Part shown: one piece after another, positions 32,117 to 41,689 of the stretch | Position numbering within the stretch: position 1 is the first letter of the stretch | Layout of the letters: each line of letters begins with the position of its first letter | Source of the DNA: Vreelandella venusta | Lineage (GTDB): Bacteria; Pseudomonadota; Gammaproteobacteria; Pseudomonadales; Halomonadaceae | Length of the DNA stretch: 64,000 nucleotides | Direction of reading: 5' to 3' | Assembly: GCF_007989605.1 (NCBI RefSeq) | Contig: NZ_BJUL01000004.1 | Location: 124,001 to 188,000, forward strand | Notes under the pieces: generated by a model | The model's database searches: none | What the model was told of the DNA's origin: nothing | Seen by the model: the letters and a program-made list of their open reading frames with translations, nothing else | Made by a program: the position numbers and the translations under genes

Positions 32117-35100
32117 TCACTTCCTCTTCGAAAACCCCAGCACCGAGTGGTAGCACCAGCCTTGGGGGTTAGCCACTACCGTGGCGGTTCCAAACGTGCG
32201 GGCGGCGCGATCCAGGGAGATATCCAAATCTTCCGCCAAGTCAGCCAGTGCCGTTAAGTAATCACTTACACCCCAAGGCTGAATCCTCTCGCCCTGCTCT
32301 TCTGCCAGGTCTACCCGCGCCAGCAGGCTCTCTTCCACCGGGATATAAATTTTTTCACCACGCCTTGCACCATCGTCTACGCGATGTAGCGTCCAGGTTT
32401 CGCCGCCCTCATCGGGTAGCAGTGCTAGTGTTATTTCAGGTTCGAGCTGCTTACGAAATGGGTCACGCTGAATCAACACACCGGTTAGATGCAGTTGCGG
32501 TATCACATGCCAGCTATAGGCTCCTAAGGGCGGTGGCTTGGGTGTCTTGCCGATGCGCAGCTCTTTTTTGGTTAACGGCTCGGCGGGCTGCTCAATCATC
32601 AGTTGATGCAGCCGTTCGTGCTCCAGATCTACTAGGCTATCTTTGGCGTGCAGCGTTTCTCGCGCCAGCACGCGAGGGCGGGCATCAATCACCTGATACT
32701 CATCTGGTGTTAACAGCGTGTTAAGTGAGTGGCTATTAAGTTTCCAGTCCATCTTCGTTTCGAAGCCTGGCTTATAAAACGCGGGTTCATCCGAGCGCTC
32801 AAGGTTTTTCAGATTGGTTTCCAGGAGCAGAATATTTGGCACCTCACAGGTCTGTTCGCGATGGCGGCATACCCGTCCTGCTAACTGAATAATCGAGCGC
32901 ATGGAGGATGGTTCGACAATGGCCCAGTCGTAATCGTGATCACGGCCCACTTCCGTTACCGGCGAACCTAGAACGATAAACAGGTGATCATTCTCTTCGC
33001 TGCTATCCAGCAGGCGGCGGATATCCGGCTGCTGAAACACGCGCTCGGGTTCGGCCCGCTGCAGCGTTTTGTCTAACCGGCGCTCAATTTCAGAGCGCAT
33101 GACCAACGGGTGTCGAGAGTGGTAAACGCAGAGGTGAATACGCACACCTTCTGGCGTGCCCTGCTGAAACAGTGCCCTGGCCACATCCACCAAGGGGTCG
33201 ATATTGGCCATACGAATAAGGCCGAAGCTGACTCGTTTGCTCGAATGTGGATCAATAGAGTAATGCTGCTGGTGCAGCGCCAGCGCATTCTCACGCAGTA
33301 GGGTCGCAATGGCTGGCCTTATCTCTTCAGGGCGTTTGCCCAGCGGCGGCAACGCTAAAATATCTGCGCGGCGGCGTACCGGGCTTTTGGCGAGGCGCTC
33401 TAATCGGCGCTTGGCAAAATCTTGATGCACGGCCTTGAAAGTCTCGCTACTAGCGCAGTTTTCATGTTGGCGGTCGTGCTCGTCGAACCAGGCGCAGCAA
33501 ATATCCACCGCCAAACCCGGTTCGCCCCGGTGGCGCTGAAAGGCCTCACGACCGCTACGATAGGCTTCATACAAACCCTCTACCAGCGCGGGCGGCAAAG
33601 TGGCCGATGACAGCAGCACCCGCGATCCCAACAGCCCCGCCCAATTCACCAAGCGAGTAAGCGCAGGTAAGTCGCTGATATCGAAATCGTCGATTTCATC
33701 GAGCACCAAATCACTGCTCATTAGGCGCAGCATGGGCACGATCTGTCGCCCGCCCCGTGTACTTTCTGTGGCAGGTACTAGGTGGTCAACAGTACATACC
33801 AAAATGGGGGCGGCGATCAGCGCACGAGTGCCCGGTTCGTCGCTTAAACGGCGAAGCACTGGGTGACTATCAAAATTTCCGTCAAATACTACGTGGGCAT
33901 CTTCTTCGATCAACGCTTGCTTGGACGCCGAACCACTGGCTTCGGCTTCTTGTTCGTAGTGCTCAAACAGCGCTTTATTGGCGCTGCCGCCTACGCGCAC
34001 GGCGAGTTCGTCTTCACCTAAATGCAAACGGTCACGTAAAGCTTGGCCGGTTTGAAGGGTTAGAGTGCGCAGCCCTAGCGCAATGCTAAAACGCGCGCCC
34101 TGCTGAGGGTCAGCCAAGGCGTACATAATGCGTCCATTAGCGAGGGTTTTACCGCAGCCAGTGGATGCCATATTGATGCCAAAAAAACCCTGGCGCTGAC
34201 TGCGCTCCCTTAGTGATTGAGCGAGGTCGAAGGCTTTATCCTGCCAGCGAAAACGTGGGTGGCTACTGCGTTTACGAAAACCTTTGTGGCGCGCCAAGCG
34301 GGCTAAGTGACTGTCTACGCTAGGTAGCGCGCGAGCAACGGCAGCAGCGTGCTTTTCGACGCCTAAAATATGCTCGTCTAACGGCTGATTAGGCTTACCG
34401 GTTTTACGCAAGGTATTGGCGATCAACGGATATTGTGCCTCACCGCGCACGCGGTGCAGAGGGTTTTCCAGGCTAGAATAGTGGTGGTCGGCCAGCATTA
34501 AGCTAAGCCGCGCCAAGTGCATGACGTAGCGACTTTCCAGCCAGTGATGACCATTTTGCAGCCGCGCTTGTAACCGAGAGGCCAACTTTACCGCGCGTTC
34601 GCGCCAGCGGGATGTGCTGACAGGCAAGCCCTTACTGAACTGCCAATACGGCGCTACCCGTTTAGGGTCTTGCGTCTCGGGGATCTCATTCCACTCGGCA
34701 TGAATAGAAGCAAACAATCCGCCCAGTTGCTCCGCCTGAAGGGGCGCCTTGCCTCTGCCCCAGCGTCTATCATTTTCACCATCTTTTTCCGGCGGTTTTA
34801 ACGGTAGCCGGTGATGGCTAAGAACCAACCACCCCAGCGCTGCAGCCAGCGGAGGTAAGCGATCGAACACCATAGAAGTAGTGCCATCCATACCATCGCG
34901 CTCTAGTCCTTCCAACCAGTCCTGCTCTTGATAACCGCCTTTGGCTAAGCGCGCCAGCCAGGTAGCGTCGTCATCACCCCCTACAAAGGCTTGAAACAGG
35001 CGTAGCGATATCCATTCATGGCGGTATAAGTTGCGCCCTTCCAGTTTGCCTTTAAGCCGCTGCTGGAAGGCATCACTAGCTTTTCCCAGGTCGTGAAGTA

Positions 35101-35461
35101 AAGCAGCCATCGCAGTGAGCAATAGAATGTCTTCACCGCTATGCCAGTCATTTTCATCGCGGCGGCGAAGGATGTCTCGTGCCGTGGTATTAGTTGGTAC
35201 CGCGCCATTGTTATTAAACCGCGAAGCATCCCCCACCACCCACATCAGTTCGCTGTGGTCGTGGCCCCGAATCCAGTGGCAGGCGACGGCGGTATTCTTG
35301 CGGGCGGTTTTACGCAGTAGTTTGCGCAAGGTATCCAGCCCAGCCTGGGTGATCGGTGTCTGCCAAGTACGGTCGCCGCGGCGTTCGGCAAACTGATCAA
35401 GGACGCGGCGGGTTTGTTTAAGGGCGTTCTTGTTGCACTGGGAAATCAGCAGCACGTTCAT
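32117..35461 (-). CDS. cas3: Type I-F Cas2-Cas3 fusion nuclease-helicase
   Basis: This 1114-residue protein has an N-terminal Cas2-like domain (MNVLLISQCNKNALKQTRRV, residues 1-95), an HD nuclease domain (LLHDLGKASDAF, His/Asp at 123-124), and an SF2 helicase. Walker A is MASTGCGKT (431-439), motif II is LVLDEIDDFD, and motif III is SATLPP. A C-terminal domain follows. The fusion is diagnostic of type I-F. It serves both interference and, with Cas1, spacer integration. Its start overlaps the cas1 stop by 4 bp. Confidence 0.97.
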   Translation of the reverse strand: MNVLLISQCNKNALKQTRRVLDQFAERRGDRTWQTPITQAGLDTLRKLLRKTARKNTAVACHWIRGHDHSELMWVVGDASRFNNNGAVPTNTTARDILRRRDENDWHSGEDILLLTAMAALLHDLGKASDAFQQRLKGKLEGRNLYRHEWISLRLFQAFVGGDDDATWLARLAKGGYQEQDWLEGLERDGMDGTTSMVFDRLPPLAAALGWLVLSHHRLPLKPPEKDGENDRRWGRGKAPLQAEQLGGLFASIHAEWNEIPETQDPKRVAPYWQFSKGLPVSTSRWRERAVKLASRLQARLQNGHHWLESRYVMHLARLSLMLADHHYSSLENPLHRVRGEAQYPLIANTLRKTGKPNQPLDEHILGVEKHAAAVARALPSVDSHLARLARHKGFRKRSSHPRFRWQDKAFDLAQSLRERSQRQGFFGINMASTGCGKTLANGRIMYALADPQQGARFSIALGLRTLTLQTGQALRDRLHLGEDELAVRVGGSANKALFEHYEQEAEASGSASKQALIEEDAHVVFDGNFDSHPVLRRLSDEPGTRALIAAPILVCTVDHLVPATESTRGGRQIVPMLRLMSSDLVLDEIDDFDISDLPALTRLVNWAGLLGSRVLLSSATLPPALVEGLYEAYRSGREAFQRHRGEPGLAVDICCAWFDEHDRQHENCASSETFKAVHQDFAKRRLERLAKSPVRRRADILALPPLGKRPEEIRPAIATLLRENALALHQQHYSIDPHSSKRVSFGLIRMANIDPLVDVARALFQQGTPEGVRIHLCVYHSRHPLVMRSEIERRLDKTLQRAEPERVFQQPDIRRLLDSSEENDHLFIVLGSPVTEVGRDHDYDWAIVEPSSMRSIIQLAGRVCRHREQTCEVPNILLLETNLKNLERSDEPAFYKPGFETKMDWKLNSHSLNTLLTPDEYQVIDARPRVLARETLHAKDSLVDLEHERLHQLMIEQPAEPLTKKELRIGKTPKPPPLGAYSWHVIPQLHLTGVLIQRDPFRKQLEPEITLALLPDEGGETWTLHRVDDGARRGEKIYIPVEESLLARVDLAEEQGERIQPWGVSDYLTALADLAEDLDISLDRAARTFGTATVVANPQGWCYHSVLGFSKRK

Positions 35462-36444
35462 TGCTTGCCGCTCCCCAACTTTTGCCCCAGCTCCTGGGCG
35501 ACTTCCTTGAGCGTATCAATCATAAAGTCGAGAGATTCGGTACGCGTTAAGCGCTCAATACACGCTTGGCGAAACTCCTGTTCTTCGTCACCACGCATAG
35601 CGGAAATAAACGCCTGGGGCAGAATCACCGCGTCTTTGACCAGGTCCGCCACATCAAACACCAACCCGCCGCGACGGGTTTTGCCGTGGAGTACCGCAAG
35701 TCCGTGAGGTATTCCCAACACCCAAGTCGCCGTGGCCGCCAAACCGTAGGCTAAATAGTTGCCGTGATCGAGAAAGCGGTTGGCGGGGTCGGTGCCTGCT
35801 CCACGCTTGGCGCGAGTGAAATCACCGTAGTCGACAGCATTCACGGCCAGCTTGAAAAGCGTTTTGGTGAGTCGGGCTTCCAGGGTGAGTAAGTCGACGG
35901 TGCTGGGTGCTTTGCTGATCGCTTCACGGTGGTGAGCAAGTGCGCTGTGCAGGTGATCAGTGGCAATACTAAAGCCAGCGTCTTGCATCACGCGATTTGT
36001 CCAGAGCGCTTCAATGCGAGCAAGGCGTGCCTGCTGAAATGCCCTGGCGGCATCCAGACGCTTGGTATCGTCAAACCAGAAACGCACCCAGTATTGCAGG
36101 TACTCTGTGGGACGGTATTCGCTTTGCGGGGTCAGCCAAGCAACATCCACATCGACTTCATTGGCAGCAAATAATGGCGTACCGCCGCCACCGCAAAACC
36201 CGACTAACACGCCCGCCTTGGCAAGTTCGCGCATCGCCGCTTGTGTTATCGAAGTGCCCATTCCTAATAGTAGTGAGGTGGTATTGGCAATGGGAATATT
36301 CCAGTAGCGGGATTTGCTGCCTTCGTCGGTGACGTACTCTACGCGGCCACCGTTCACCAATACCCGACAGTGCTGGAGGTAGTAGAGGTTGGCACGCTTG
36401 GAGTGAAGGATGGTTTTAAGATCTGACGGTGATAAATCATCCAT
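35458..36444 (-). CDS. cas1: Type I-F Cas1 integrase
   Basis: This 328-residue spacer integrase has the metal ligands in LEARLTKTLFKLA (Glu), IPHGLAVLHGKT (His) and GGLVFDVADLVKDA (Asp). The ATG at 36444 behind AAGGAG is preferred over the frame's extension to 36492. It is the first gene of the cas1-cas3 unit, promoted from the region to its right. The intact active site suggests the array can still grow. Confidence 0.97.
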   Translation of the reverse strand: MDDLSPSDLKTILHSKRANLYYLQHCRVLVNGGRVEYVTDEGSKSRYWNIPIANTTSLLLGMGTSITQAAMRELAKAGVLVGFCGGGGTPLFAANEVDVDVAWLTPQSEYRPTEYLQYWVRFWFDDTKRLDAARAFQQARLARIEALWTNRVMQDAGFSIATDHLHSALAHHREAISKAPSTVDLLTLEARLTKTLFKLAVNAVDYGDFTRAKRGAGTDPANRFLDHGNYLAYGLAATATWVLGIPHGLAVLHGKTRRGGLVFDVADLVKDAVILPQAFISAMRGDEEQEFRQACIERLTRTESLDFMIDTLKEVAQELGQKLGSGKQ

Positions 36445-36840
36445 GACAGCGCTCCTTGTTAGTCTCCTCCCATCTAACCACTCTTTACCCAACCTCGCTA
36501 TTGACCTTAGTCATACTTAGCCCACACCGATTCCACGCTAACGCCTTAGGCGCAGCGTGCTACGCTTCGCGTTACTTTTTGTATTTGGGGCAATTCGCTA
36601 TACCGATGTTTCGTGTGTTGGCGGCTTCCGCGCTGGTGCTGCTCACGCTGTCTACGCAAAAGTACGCCCTGCTTGTCTCATCCCAGCAAGTTATTGCTGC
36701 TTGACGCTATTAGCTGTGTCGTAGTCGCTGCATGCCAGGGCCATAATTGAATGGGCGCGATTTAATATTGTCAGTGCAACAGGTTTGTCAGCACGCAAGG
36801 AGCGCGTAAAATATTGGCCTCTTTATTGGTTTCATCAGCT
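36445..36840. other. Non-coding region between cas1 and the zinc operon
   Basis: About 400 bp hold the divergent promoters of cas1 and the zinc genes. An 82-codon plus-strand frame at 36456-36704 reads without a ribosome site or recognisable domain and is not called. I see no repeat-like element here. Confidence 0.5.
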
Positions 36841-36860
36841 GTTATGTTATAACTTATTTA
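36841..36860 (+). promoter_or_regulatory. Candidate Zur box of the zinc-uptake operon
   Basis: GTTATGTTATAACTTATTTA, centred on the palindrome GTTATAAC, resembles the gammaproteobacterial Zur operator (GAAATGTTATA...). It lies 20 bp before the first ORF of the znu unit, so zinc should repress the operon. Confidence 0.6.
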
Positions 36861-36879
36861 TTGGTAGCGAGGACACTCA

Positions 36880-37029
36880 ATGAGTGAGCATATGCATCGC
36901 CACAACAAGGAAGGTCCTTGTCATTTTTCGCTGATGTCGTTATCTGCCGCGAAGCGGTTGGGTCTAGTGGCGCTGCCGCTGCTAGGTTTATGGGGTTTAG
37001 TTTTGTGGGCAAGCGGGTGGCCGCTATGA
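36880..37029 (+). CDS. 49-residue membrane protein leading the zinc operon
   Basis: The ORF opens with a His/Cys-containing head (MSEHMHRHNKEGPCHF). It then forms one hydrophobic helix (LGLVALPLLGLWGLVLWAS). It has GAGGA before its ATG, sits right after the Zur-like box, and ends overlapping the znuC start (ATGA), which strongly suggests translation. The possible metal-binding head and membrane helix fit an accessory role in zinc uptake. I do not know a named family. Confidence 0.65.
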   Translation: MSEHMHRHNKEGPCHFSLMSLSAAKRLGLVALPLLGLWGLVLWASGWPL

Positions 37030-37760
37030 GTGAGCGTTCACTTTCACGCCTGCAACTACATGACTTGCACCTTGCCCAAGGCGGTCGCACGGTACTTGAG
37101 CATATCGATGGCGATATAAAACCCGGCGCTATTACGGCGCTTATCGGCGCTAATGGGGCGGGCAAAAGTACGTTGATCCAGGCGATTATGGGTGAACTGC
37201 GGCCTATTAGCGGCAAAGTGATTTGCACCGTTGATAAAGCACGCCGCGCATGGTTACCACAACAACTGGCGCTGGATCTTACCTTTCCGATGAGCGTGGA
37301 AGAGTTGGTAATGACTGGCAGTTGGCCAAGCCATGGGGCGCTGAAAGGCTACTGTGCGGCACATTATCGCAAGGGTCGCGACATCATGGCGCGCTTGGGC
37401 ATTTCTCATTTGGCCCACCGCCCTTTGGGTGAGCTTTCCGGTGGCCAGCGCCAGCGGGCGTTGATTGGCCGTACGTTGATGCAGGAAGCGGAGCTTTTGT
37501 TACTGGATGAGCCGTTTGCCAACGTGGACAGCGATACGGTGGATATTTTGATTCGCATCTTGCGCCAAATGGCCGATGAAGGCGTGACCATCATTATTGT
37601 GCTGCACGATATGGATCACCTGAGCTGCCTGGCTGATGAGGTATTGATGCTAAATGGTGGCCATGGTCGCTGGATCGCGCCTAGCGCGCTTAACCACCAA
37701 CATGCATCGGCCAAGGTCGTGCCGTTTGCTTTGGGAGGTCGTCATGCTGGCACTGCTTGA
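37026..37760 (+). CDS. znuC: Zinc ABC transporter ATP-binding protein
   Basis: This 244-residue ATPase has Walker A GANGAGKST, signature LSGGQRQR, and Walker B LLLDEPFANVD, followed by an H-loop IIVLHDMDHL. The ATG at 37026, which overlaps the small ORF's stop, is preferred over the frame's extension to 36918. It overlaps znuB by 17 bp. Zinc specificity is inferred from the His-rich ZnuA and the Zur-like box. Confidence 0.92.
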   Translation: MSERSLSRLQLHDLHLAQGGRTVLEHIDGDIKPGAITALIGANGAGKSTLIQAIMGELRPISGKVICTVDKARRAWLPQQLALDLTFPMSVEELVMTGSWPSHGALKGYCAAHYRKGRDIMARLGISHLAHRPLGELSGGQRQRALIGRTLMQEAELLLLDEPFANVDSDTVDILIRILRQMADEGVTIIIVLHDMDHLSCLADEVLMLNGGHGRWIAPSALNHQHASAKVVPFALGGRHAGTA

Positions 37761-38634
37761 TGCGTGGTTTGTTGCGCCTTTCGATTATGGCTTTATGCGG
37801 CGTGCGGTCGTGGGTGGCTTGGCACTTTCGCTTGCTGCTCCTCCGTTGGGCGTGTTTTTGGTGCTACGGGGCATGAGTCTGATTGGCGATGCGATGGCGC
37901 ACGCTATTTTGCCTGGGGTGGCGCTGGGCTTTTTACTCGCTGGGTTCTCTCTACCGGTGATGAGCGCCGGGGGCGTTCTGTTTGGCGTGATGGTGGCGTT
38001 ACTTGCCGGTGCCGTGTCGAAAATGGGCGGCCAGCGAGAAGACGCCGCCATGGCGAGTTTTTTTATTATCTCGCTGGCAGCCGGGGTATTACTCATTTCC
38101 ATGGGTGGCAGCAGCGTGGATTTAACCCATGTTCTGTTCGGCTCAATCTTGGCGATTAATTCCACAGCGCTACTGCTCATTGCCTCTATCAGCACGCTGA
38201 TTGTGATTATTTTGGCGATCATTTTCCGCGCGTTGGTCGTGGAGTGTTTAGACCCGCTGTTTTTACGCGGGCAAAGCCGCCGTAGCAGCTGGGTACATAG
38301 CGTTTTTTTAGGGCTATTGGTGCTGAATTTAACCGCGGGTTTCCAAACCTTGGGCACGTTAATGGCGGTGGGCTTAATGATGCTACCTGCCACAGCAGCA
38401 CGGTTTTGGAGTAAGCGGCTGGAAGGCTTGATAGGTATTGCCGTGGTATTGGCCATGATCGCCAGTACCGGCGGGCTATTGATTTCGTTTCATCTTGATA
38501 CCCCGTCAGGGCCGAGCATTATTTTGCTGGCCGGGGTGGGCTATCTACTGTCGGCACTGTTCGGCCGCTATCACAGCTTAGCCGCTAAGCTGCGGCGTAA
38601 AACAACGCCGCTGGCACTTGAACAGTCGTCATAA
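37744..38634 (+). CDS. znuB: Zinc ABC transporter permease
   Basis: This 296-residue inner-membrane permease of the ABC-3 family has about eight or nine helices. Family blocks include LRGMSLIGDAMAHAILPGVALG and LTAGFQTLGTLMAVGLMMLPA. The ATG at 37744 follows GGGAGG. It lies between znuC and znuA in one transcript. Confidence 0.93.
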   Translation: MLALLDAWFVAPFDYGFMRRAVVGGLALSLAAPPLGVFLVLRGMSLIGDAMAHAILPGVALGFLLAGFSLPVMSAGGVLFGVMVALLAGAVSKMGGQREDAAMASFFIISLAAGVLLISMGGSSVDLTHVLFGSILAINSTALLLIASISTLIVIILAIIFRALVVECLDPLFLRGQSRRSSWVHSVFLGLLVLNLTAGFQTLGTLMAVGLMMLPATAARFWSKRLEGLIGIAVVLAMIASTGGLLISFHLDTPSGPSIILLAGVGYLLSALFGRYHSLAAKLRRKTTPLALEQSS

Positions 38635-38661
38635 CTCTTTGTTATTTTGAAGGAGCCTTGT

Positions 38662-39726
38662 ATGTCGCTTTTCTCTTCATCGCGCTGGTGGGTGGGTGTT
38701 TCGGCCATGCTGGCGTTGCCTGCGGCAATGGCTGACGACCGTGTTCAGGTGGTTACCAGCTTCTCTATCTTGGCCGACATGGTCGAAAACGTCGGCGGCG
38801 AGCATGTTGACGTGACGTCGCTTGTCGGCCCTGATGGCGATGCCCATGTTTATTCGCCAAGCCCTGGCGATGCCCGCGCGCTGGCCAGCGCAGATATGGT
38901 GGTCTTTAACGGACTGCTGTTTGAGGGCTGGATGGAGCGTTTGATTGAGTCGAGCGACTATACCGGTGCCCTGGTCACCGCAACCAACGGCATTCAACCC
39001 CGTGCTTTTGCCAAACACGATCATCAAGAACACAGTCACGAAGAACACAGCCATGAAGAACACAGTCATGACGATCATGATCATGATCACGGGCACGACG
39101 ACCATGACCATGGACACCACGATCATGAACATGGCGACGATGACCCCCACGCTTGGCAAGATATGCAGCAGGCTCGGGTGTACGTGGCCAATATTCGCGA
39201 TGGTTTAATCGAAGCAGACAGCGCCAATGCTGAAAGCTATCAAGCGAATGCTGAGCGCTATTTAGCAGCAATCGACGAAGCTGATCGTGAGATTCGTGAG
39301 TTGCTGAGCGATATTCCCGCTTCCGCCAGTGTGATTACCGGCCATGATTCGTTTGGTTATTTCTCAAGTGCTTATGGGGTGAACTTTCTTGCTCCTGTCG
39401 GCCTGTCTACCGAGGCTGATCCCAGCGGCGCCAGCATGGCCGCGCTTGTAGATGTCATCGAGCAGGAAAACGTGCAGGCGCTGTTCCACGAGAATATGAC
39501 CAACCAAGCAATCATCAACCAGCTTGCTGAAGAAACTCGCCTGCCAATTGCTGGCACGCTGTATGCCGATGCGCTGGCGAGTGAGGGTGAAGCCAGCACT
39601 TACTTGGGCATGATGCGTCATAACGCAAACGTGCTCCACTCAGCATTAGCTGAACCGGGCCATGATGGCCACGATCATGACCACGACCACGACCACGACC
39701 ACGACCATCATGGTCATGATCATTAA
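38662..39726 (+). CDS. znuA: Zinc-binding periplasmic protein ZnuA
   Basis: This 354-residue cluster A-I metal receptor has a signal peptide ending ...LPAAMA. Zinc ligands appear in GDAHVYSPSPGDARAL, GHDSFGYFSSAYG and the Glu/Asp-rich C-terminal half. A long His/Asp loop (about residues 115-165) and a second His/Asp tail at the C-terminus are typical of zinc scavenging. Two such tracts are more than usual. AAGGAG precedes the ATG at 38662. Confidence 0.95.
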   Translation: MSLFSSSRWWVGVSAMLALPAAMADDRVQVVTSFSILADMVENVGGEHVDVTSLVGPDGDAHVYSPSPGDARALASADMVVFNGLLFEGWMERLIESSDYTGALVTATNGIQPRAFAKHDHQEHSHEEHSHEEHSHDDHDHDHGHDDHDHGHHDHEHGDDDPHAWQDMQQARVYVANIRDGLIEADSANAESYQANAERYLAAIDEADREIRELLSDIPASASVITGHDSFGYFSSAYGVNFLAPVGLSTEADPSGASMAALVDVIEQENVQALFHENMTNQAIINQLAEETRLPIAGTLYADALASEGEASTYLGMMRHNANVLHSALAEPGHDGHDHDHDHDHDHDHHGHDH

Positions 39727-39745
39727 GCCCAAAAGTTAACTATTG

Positions 39746-39772
39746 AATACCGCCGCCGGGCGGTATTTTTTT
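39746..39772 (+). terminator. Intrinsic terminator of the znu operon
   Basis: The arms AATACCGCC / GGCGGTATT with a GCCG loop are followed by a T-run, about 20 bp after the znuA stop. Confidence 0.9.
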
Positions 39773-39848
39773 GCGTTGCATTTTGTCCCAGGGATGGGGA
39801 GACTTGCACTACTGCTGCAAATTTTCACCCTTGCAAAGAGCCAACACC

Positions 39849-40541
39849 ATGCGCCTGAACGCCGATTTTAGCCACTTTGCCAGTGTCACGCCGGATCAGT
39901 ACCGTTGGGTGGACTCCCCCAGCGCTGGTGTAAAGCGCATGATGCTAGACCGCATTGGCGACGAAGTCGCCAGAGCCACCAGCTTGGTACGCTACGCGCC
40001 CAACAGCCAGTTCAATCGCCATACTCATGGTGGTGGTGAAGAAATTTTAGTGCTGGAAGGTGTCTTTGCCGATGAGCATGGTCGCTACCCGGCAGGCAGC
40101 TACTTACGCAACCCGATTGGCACTGGTCATACCCCGCAAATAGGCGAAGAAGGCGCACTTATTCTGGTGAAGTTACACCAGTTTGATGAAAACGATATTT
40201 TGCAACTGGCCGTGCCTGCCCATCGACTTCCCTGGCAGCCCGACCGACGGCCAGGCATTACTTACAAAATGCTGCACACCTACAGTTCAGAACAGTATGG
40301 CCCAGAGCGGGTCAGCCTAGAGCGTTGGGAAGCCGATACACTGGTGTCTTATCCACCGCTTGCCGGTGGTTTAGAGCTGTTTGTGCTGGAGGGCTCTCTG
40401 CTCTGCGATGGGCAGGAATACGCTACCGGTAGCTGGTGCCGCTACCCAGTAGGTGCGGCGCCTCAGTTACGCGCAGGTAATGAAGGCGTGCAGTTTTACC
40501 TAAAGCGCGGACATTTAGCTGCCGCCAATCTACCAAATTAA
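39849..40541 (+). CDS. Bicupin protein of the ChrR anti-sigma type
   Basis: This 230-residue protein has two cupin domains. The first contains RYAPNSQFNRHTHGGGEEILVLEGVF with the metal-binding His/Glu set. The second (about residues 140-230) has LFVLEGSLLCDGQEYATGSW, with fewer ligands. It resembles the ChrR cupin-like domain that senses metal or redox state. No sigma partner lies beside it, so it may act as an enzyme or a free regulator. The start is the ATG at 39849. Confidence 0.8.
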   Translation: MRLNADFSHFASVTPDQYRWVDSPSAGVKRMMLDRIGDEVARATSLVRYAPNSQFNRHTHGGGEEILVLEGVFADEHGRYPAGSYLRNPIGTGHTPQIGEEGALILVKLHQFDENDILQLAVPAHRLPWQPDRRPGITYKMLHTYSSEQYGPERVSLERWEADTLVSYPPLAGGLELFVLEGSLLCDGQEYATGSWCRYPVGAAPQLRAGNEGVQFYLKRGHLAAANLPN

Positions 40542-40550
40542 TCTGCCAAT

Positions 40551-40916
40551 TTAGCCCACTAGGCCAATAAACGGCAGCAATGTTAATAGGGCGATTAGCA
40601 CCACGGCGGCCATTACCAATACGACTTGCACGGGGTGGGCAAGGAAGCGTCGCCATAGTGTTGGCGCACTGCCACTGGCAACTGCTTCTGCGTGCTCTCG
40701 GCGTGCGTTTGCTTGGCGCTTTTGCTGATACGCCGCCAATGCTGCTTCAGCGGCCTCACGCTGAGCGGTGTTACGCAGCCAAATGGCATCGACCCCCAGG
40801 CGAAAAAAGCCCGCCTGGGTTTCATACACATCAAAGCCCTGCTCATCGAGCAACTGGCGTACTTCCAACGCTTCTTCATCAGTCACGTGGCGTAGCCGAA
40901 ACAGCAAGTGGGCCAT
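40551..40916 (-). CDS. DUF6164 family membrane protein
   Basis: This 121-residue protein has a soluble head (MAHLLFRLRHVTDEEALEVRQLLDEQGFDVYETQAGFFRLGVDAIWL) resembling a small signal-transducing fold. A coiled region follows, then one C-terminal helix (VQVVLVMAAVVLIALLTLLP). This is the form of DUF6164. The function is unknown. It lies just before gloA on the same strand and is probably cotranscribed. Confidence 0.8.
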   Translation of the reverse strand: MAHLLFRLRHVTDEEALEVRQLLDEQGFDVYETQAGFFRLGVDAIWLRNTAQREAAEAALAAYQQKRQANARREHAEAVASGSAPTLWRRFLAHPVQVVLVMAAVVLIALLTLLPFIGLVG

Positions 40917-40917
40917 A

Positions 40918-41451
40918 TTAGTCGCCCACGGCTGCCATACGGTCTGCCTGAATCACTTCGATCCAGTAGCCATCTGCATCTTTGACAAAGATAACGTCTT
41001 TCATCTTGCCTTGGTCCGCGCGCTTGATAAACGTTACTTCATGCTCATCAAACCAAGCTTGAGCAGCTTCTAAATCAGGCACACTAAAGCAGATATGACC
41101 GAAGCCTTGGGGCTCAGCGTTACCGTCGTGATAGGCAAAATCCTGCTGATCTTCGGTGCCCCAGTTATGTGTCAACTCCAGCAAGCCTTTCTGACTGAAG
41201 GTCCAGGCAGTACGTGCTTGAGCATCTTCTGGCACGCTATCGCTGCTTTCGAGATTGGCGAGGAAGTAGAGCGAAAACTGCATCTCTTCGAAATCCAACC
41301 GGCGCAGTACCTGCATTCCAAATACCTTGGAGTAGAACGCTAGCGCGCGTTCGGGATCTTTCACCCGCAACATTGTGTGATTTAAGCGAAACCCTTGAGT
41401 TTGTGGCGCGACGGGCGCGATTCCGGGATGTTGTTCGCCTTGAAAACTCAT
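40918..41451 (-). CDS. gloA: Lactoylglutathione lyase (glyoxalase I)
   Basis: This 177-residue enzyme turns the methylglyoxal-glutathione adduct into S-lactoylglutathione. The glyoxalase fold is clear: FRLNHTMLRVKDPERALAFYSKVFGM (His ligand), LELTHNWGTEDQ, GFGHICFSVPDLEAA (His ligand), and KDADGYWIEVIQ with the metal Glu. The long form with an N-terminal extension matches the zinc-dependent eukaryote-like class. It is upstream of and close to the DUF6164 gene. Confidence 0.94.
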   Translation of the reverse strand: MSFQGEQHPGIAPVAPQTQGFRLNHTMLRVKDPERALAFYSKVFGMQVLRRLDFEEMQFSLYFLANLESSDSVPEDAQARTAWTFSQKGLLELTHNWGTEDQQDFAYHDGNAEPQGFGHICFSVPDLEAAQAWFDEHEVTFIKRADQGKMKDVIFVKDADGYWIEVIQADRMAAVGD

Positions 41452-41689
41452 TTTGCTCTCCTGTTGCTAATGCCGATCATTGAATCCACTGAGCCTCACT
41501 TACCATGAGGGCTTTAGCGCCATAATACCAGCCCTTACAAGCATGTAGGATTCGCTAGCGCAGTGTCGCAGTCAGCGCACTGGCAATACTAAACAAAAAT
41601 CCTACACTTATTATTCATAAGCTTTACAAAAAAGCAGGCTCTGCAACATAAGCGATGCCTCACCGTTGAGACGTCCACAGGAGTTTTCC

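Noticed and set aside
36456-36704. 82-codon plus-strand ORF upstream of the zinc operon
   Set aside because: It overlaps the start of cas1 and lacks a ribosome site and recognisable sequence, so it is likely random.
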